Below, in pieces: positions 60,445-64,000 of a DNA stretch of 64,000 nucleotides (positions are counted from its first letter, which is position 1; each line of letters begins with the position of its first letter). Location: assembly GCA_905235155.1 (NCBI GenBank), contig CAJOKJ010000020.1:17922-81921 (forward strand), written 5' to 3'. The translations under genes were made by a program, and so were the position numbers. Under the pieces are notes generated by a model that had not been told where the DNA came from, did no database searches, and saw nothing but the letters and a program-made list of their open reading frames with translations. The DNA is from Candidatus Gastranaerophilales bacterium (GTDB taxonomy: Bacteria > Cyanobacteriota > Vampirovibrionia > Gastranaerophilales > Gastranaerophilaceae).

Positions 60445-60531
60445 GGAAGAGGTGGGATTCGAACCCACGGTACGCTCGTCACGTACGACGGTTTTCAAGA
60501 CCGCTCCGATCAACCACTCTGGCACTCTTCC
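60445..60531 (-). tRNA. tRNA-Ser (UGA anticodon)
   Basis: 87 bases with a long variable arm (GTACGTGACGAGCGTAC-type hairpin), as in class II serine tRNAs. The anticodon stem CGGT...ACCG encloses CTTGAAA with anticodon TGA. The T arm has GTTCGAATC. The acceptor stem is GGAAGAG/CTCTTCC. CCA is not encoded and the base after the stem is T, so the discriminator would be U, unusual for tRNA-Ser (normally G). One gene, with its own terminator. Confidence 0.95.
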
Positions 60532-60596
60532 GGATAAGTCTTCCTTTTGTGTTTTTATTCTACTATAAAATATTTTTTTTTGCAAGAATATTTTAA

Positions 60597-60989
60597 TTAT
60601 TTTTTTAATGCAGCTTTTAATCTAACCATTGCTCTTGATAAAGCTGCCTCTGCTCTTTTGGCATCTATTGAAGCATCCAACTCTGCTAACCTTGCTTCTG
60701 CTCTGGCTTTTGCCTCTTTTGCACGTGCAACATCAATATCGCCACCAAATTCGCCCGCATCTGTTAAAATAACAGCTTCGTCATCCTTAAATTGAAATAT
60801 ACCACCCATAGTAGTAAACAATTTCGTATCATTATCTTGAACTATTCTTGTTACACCAATATCCAACGCAGACATAATCGGCTCATGTCCTTTTAATATA
60901 CCAAATTCGCCATCAATCCCTTTGGAATATATTTCATTTACATCTTCATCAAATATTATATCTTCATGTGTAATTATTTTTAGGTGCAT
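60597..60989 (-). CDS. atpC: ATP synthase F1 epsilon subunit
   Basis: 130 residues. N-terminal beta domain (GEFGILKGHEPIMSALDIG) and C-terminal helical hairpin (AKARAEARLAELDASIDAK). It inhibits and couples the F1 motor. It is 9 bases downstream of atpD and the rest of the ATP synthase operon is not nearby. Confidence 0.93.
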   Translation of the reverse strand: MHLKIITHEDIIFDEDVNEIYSKGIDGEFGILKGHEPIMSALDIGVTRIVQDNDTKLFTTMGGIFQFKDDEAVILTDAGEFGGDIDVARAKEAKARAEARLAELDASIDAKRAEAALSRAMVRLKAALKK

Positions 60990-60998
60990 ATCAATCCT

Positions 60999-63399
<2,401 letters not shown>

Positions 63400-63402
63400 T
63401 AT

Positions 63403-63858
63403 CTATAAAACATTAATTTTAAAAGTACTGTTTTTTGCAAAACTACTGTTATTCAAAGAATACGCTGTGATTGCTTTTGACAATTGCAGATTTGACTGTG
63501 CTTCATAATAACCGGACATACCAACTTTTTCATAATCAGATTTTGTCAAACTATTAAAACTTTTTATTTTATTACTTATATTTGTATTACTTTTATTGCT
63601 TGCCAAATTTTTTATATATTCAGAACTGTCATTTGCATAGTTTTTCAAAACATCCGCAATTGATTTTTTTGAATTTTCGTCATTACTGTTATAATTTAAT
63701 ACATTTTTTACTAATGCAGAAGAATTAACATTAGTTCCTTTGTTTTCTTCAAAAAACTCTTTTAATGTAGCCTTAACTAATTTTGCAGTCGAATCAGCAG
63801 TATACAAACTTGATACTGAATCATTTAAGTATGAATTATTTGAAATTGACGATACCAT
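63403..63858 (-). CDS. 151-residue Ser/Asn-rich protein of unknown function
   Basis: Starts MVSSISNNSYLNDSVSSLYT and has helical segments (SAKLVKATLKEFFEENKG-like TAKLVKATLKEFFEENKG, DVLKNYANDSSEYIKNLASN), with low-complexity Ser/Asn runs. No signal peptide or Cys. A TATAAT box (63867-63872) lies 8 bases before the ATG and there is no Shine-Dalgarno. Convergent with the uridine kinase gene, 3 bases apart. Confidence 0.6.
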   Translation of the reverse strand: MVSSISNNSYLNDSVSSLYTADSTAKLVKATLKEFFEENKGTNVNSSALVKNVLNYNSNDENSKKSIADVLKNYANDSSEYIKNLASNKSNTNISNKIKSFNSLTKSDYEKVGMSGYYEAQSNLQLSKAITAYSLNNSSFAKNSTFKINVL

Positions 63859-63900
63859 ATAATAATATTATAGCTTACTGTAAATATTATTTCAACTGCA

Positions 63901-63928
63901 AAAAAAAAAGCCGCCTAATCAGGCGGCT
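63901..63928 (-). terminator. Terminator of a minus-strand unit entering from beyond the window
   Basis: AGCCGCCT and AGGCGGCT form an 8-pair stem around AATC; ten T follow on the minus strand. The gene it ends must lie at or beyond position 63930. Confidence 0.85.
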
Positions 63929-63929
63929 G

Positions 63930-64000
63930 AAATTTGGTTTTTTGGTTTTGGTTATTATTTTGGTTTGGTTTTAATTTGGTTTTTCTTTTTATTAATTTTG
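63930..64000 (-). other. TTTGGTTT-rich end, possible 3' end of a minus-strand gene
   Basis: The last 70 bases are repeats of TTTGG/TTTTGGTT with no clear frame. One minus frame would end NQNQKTKFQPPD with its stop in the terminator stem, another would end IKTKPK. Too short to assign. Confidence 0.3.

Noticed and set aside
63930..64000. Telomere-like or G-quadruplex repeat (TTTGG)n
   Set aside because: Spacing is irregular and only pairs of G occur; it is more likely the low-complexity 3' end of a gene cut by the window.

Overview
The window is about one-third G+C and densely coding on both strands. The gene content is that of a diderm bacterium that makes LPS, retrograde lipid transport parts, flagella and type IV pilin-like proteins. 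atpD and atpC stand as a separate two-gene unit, as atpB-atpE do in Cyanobacteria. FtsZ, a MEP-pathway enzyme set (dxr, ispF), a one-step diaminopimelate dehydrogenase and alpha-glucan enzymes are also present. My best guess is a non-photosynthetic gut relative of Cyanobacteria (Melainabacteria/Vampirovibrionia, order Gastranaerophilales). That placement is an inference from content and style; no marker-gene tree was run. UGA is a normal stop here (aroB and lpxK end with it).

Layout. 1-5.2 kb: nadC-nadB, glnA, a repeat-rich gap and an HD-GYP protein. 5.2-12.6 kb: pcrA facing a run of small-molecule and housekeeping genes (DprA-like, HEAT, nudF, Cof hydrolase, ispF, VOC, gmhA). 12.6-15 kb: a pilin-like gene with a long leader and a 9-G tract, then a frameshifted nucleoside transporter. 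15-25.5 kb: an envelope cluster with a solute-binding lipoprotein, lptB, an LptF/G permease, a NAGPA-type glycosidase, mlaE-F-D, lpxK and nth. 25.5-29.4 kb: rny-ymdB-PHP-pilin. 29.6-37.9 kb: pepA, a small HTH regulator, ftsZ, aroC-K-B and fliD. 38-42.2 kb: a very large GH13 protein broken by a frameshift. 42.6-44.7 kb: a cysteine-rich pilin-like gene and a tyrosine recombinase. 44.8-49.6 kb: metK, a formyltransferase, endonuclease IV, acyl-ACP thioesterase, metF. 49.5-55.5 kb: TPR-NHL protein, malQ, mutS. 55.7-64 kb: Na/Pi cotransporter, thioredoxin, bioG-like, ddh, tRNA-Ser, atpC-atpD, uridine kinase and small unknown genes.

The most notable system is at 44028-44676. A complete small tyrosine recombinase gene is bounded by two exact inverted copies of a 26-base AT-rich dyad. 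One copy lies directly upstream of the ribosome-binding site of the cysteine-rich pilin-like gene. At the far end of the bounded segment is an outward extended -10 promoter very similar to the one before ftsZ. Inverting the segment would point that promoter at the pilin gene. This looks like a self-contained phase switch, drawn here in the OFF orientation. A second pilin-like gene (12658-13663) has a different potential switch, a 9-G tract that puts its well-placed ATG out of frame.

Caveat. Besides the G tract, three other genes show single-base frame breaks (nupC, the GH13 gene, the 3' end of the cysteine-rich pilin) and mlaD has an in-frame TGA. That many in 64 kb could mean residual indel errors in the assembly, ongoing gene decay, or a mixture, so each break should be confirmed in reads.
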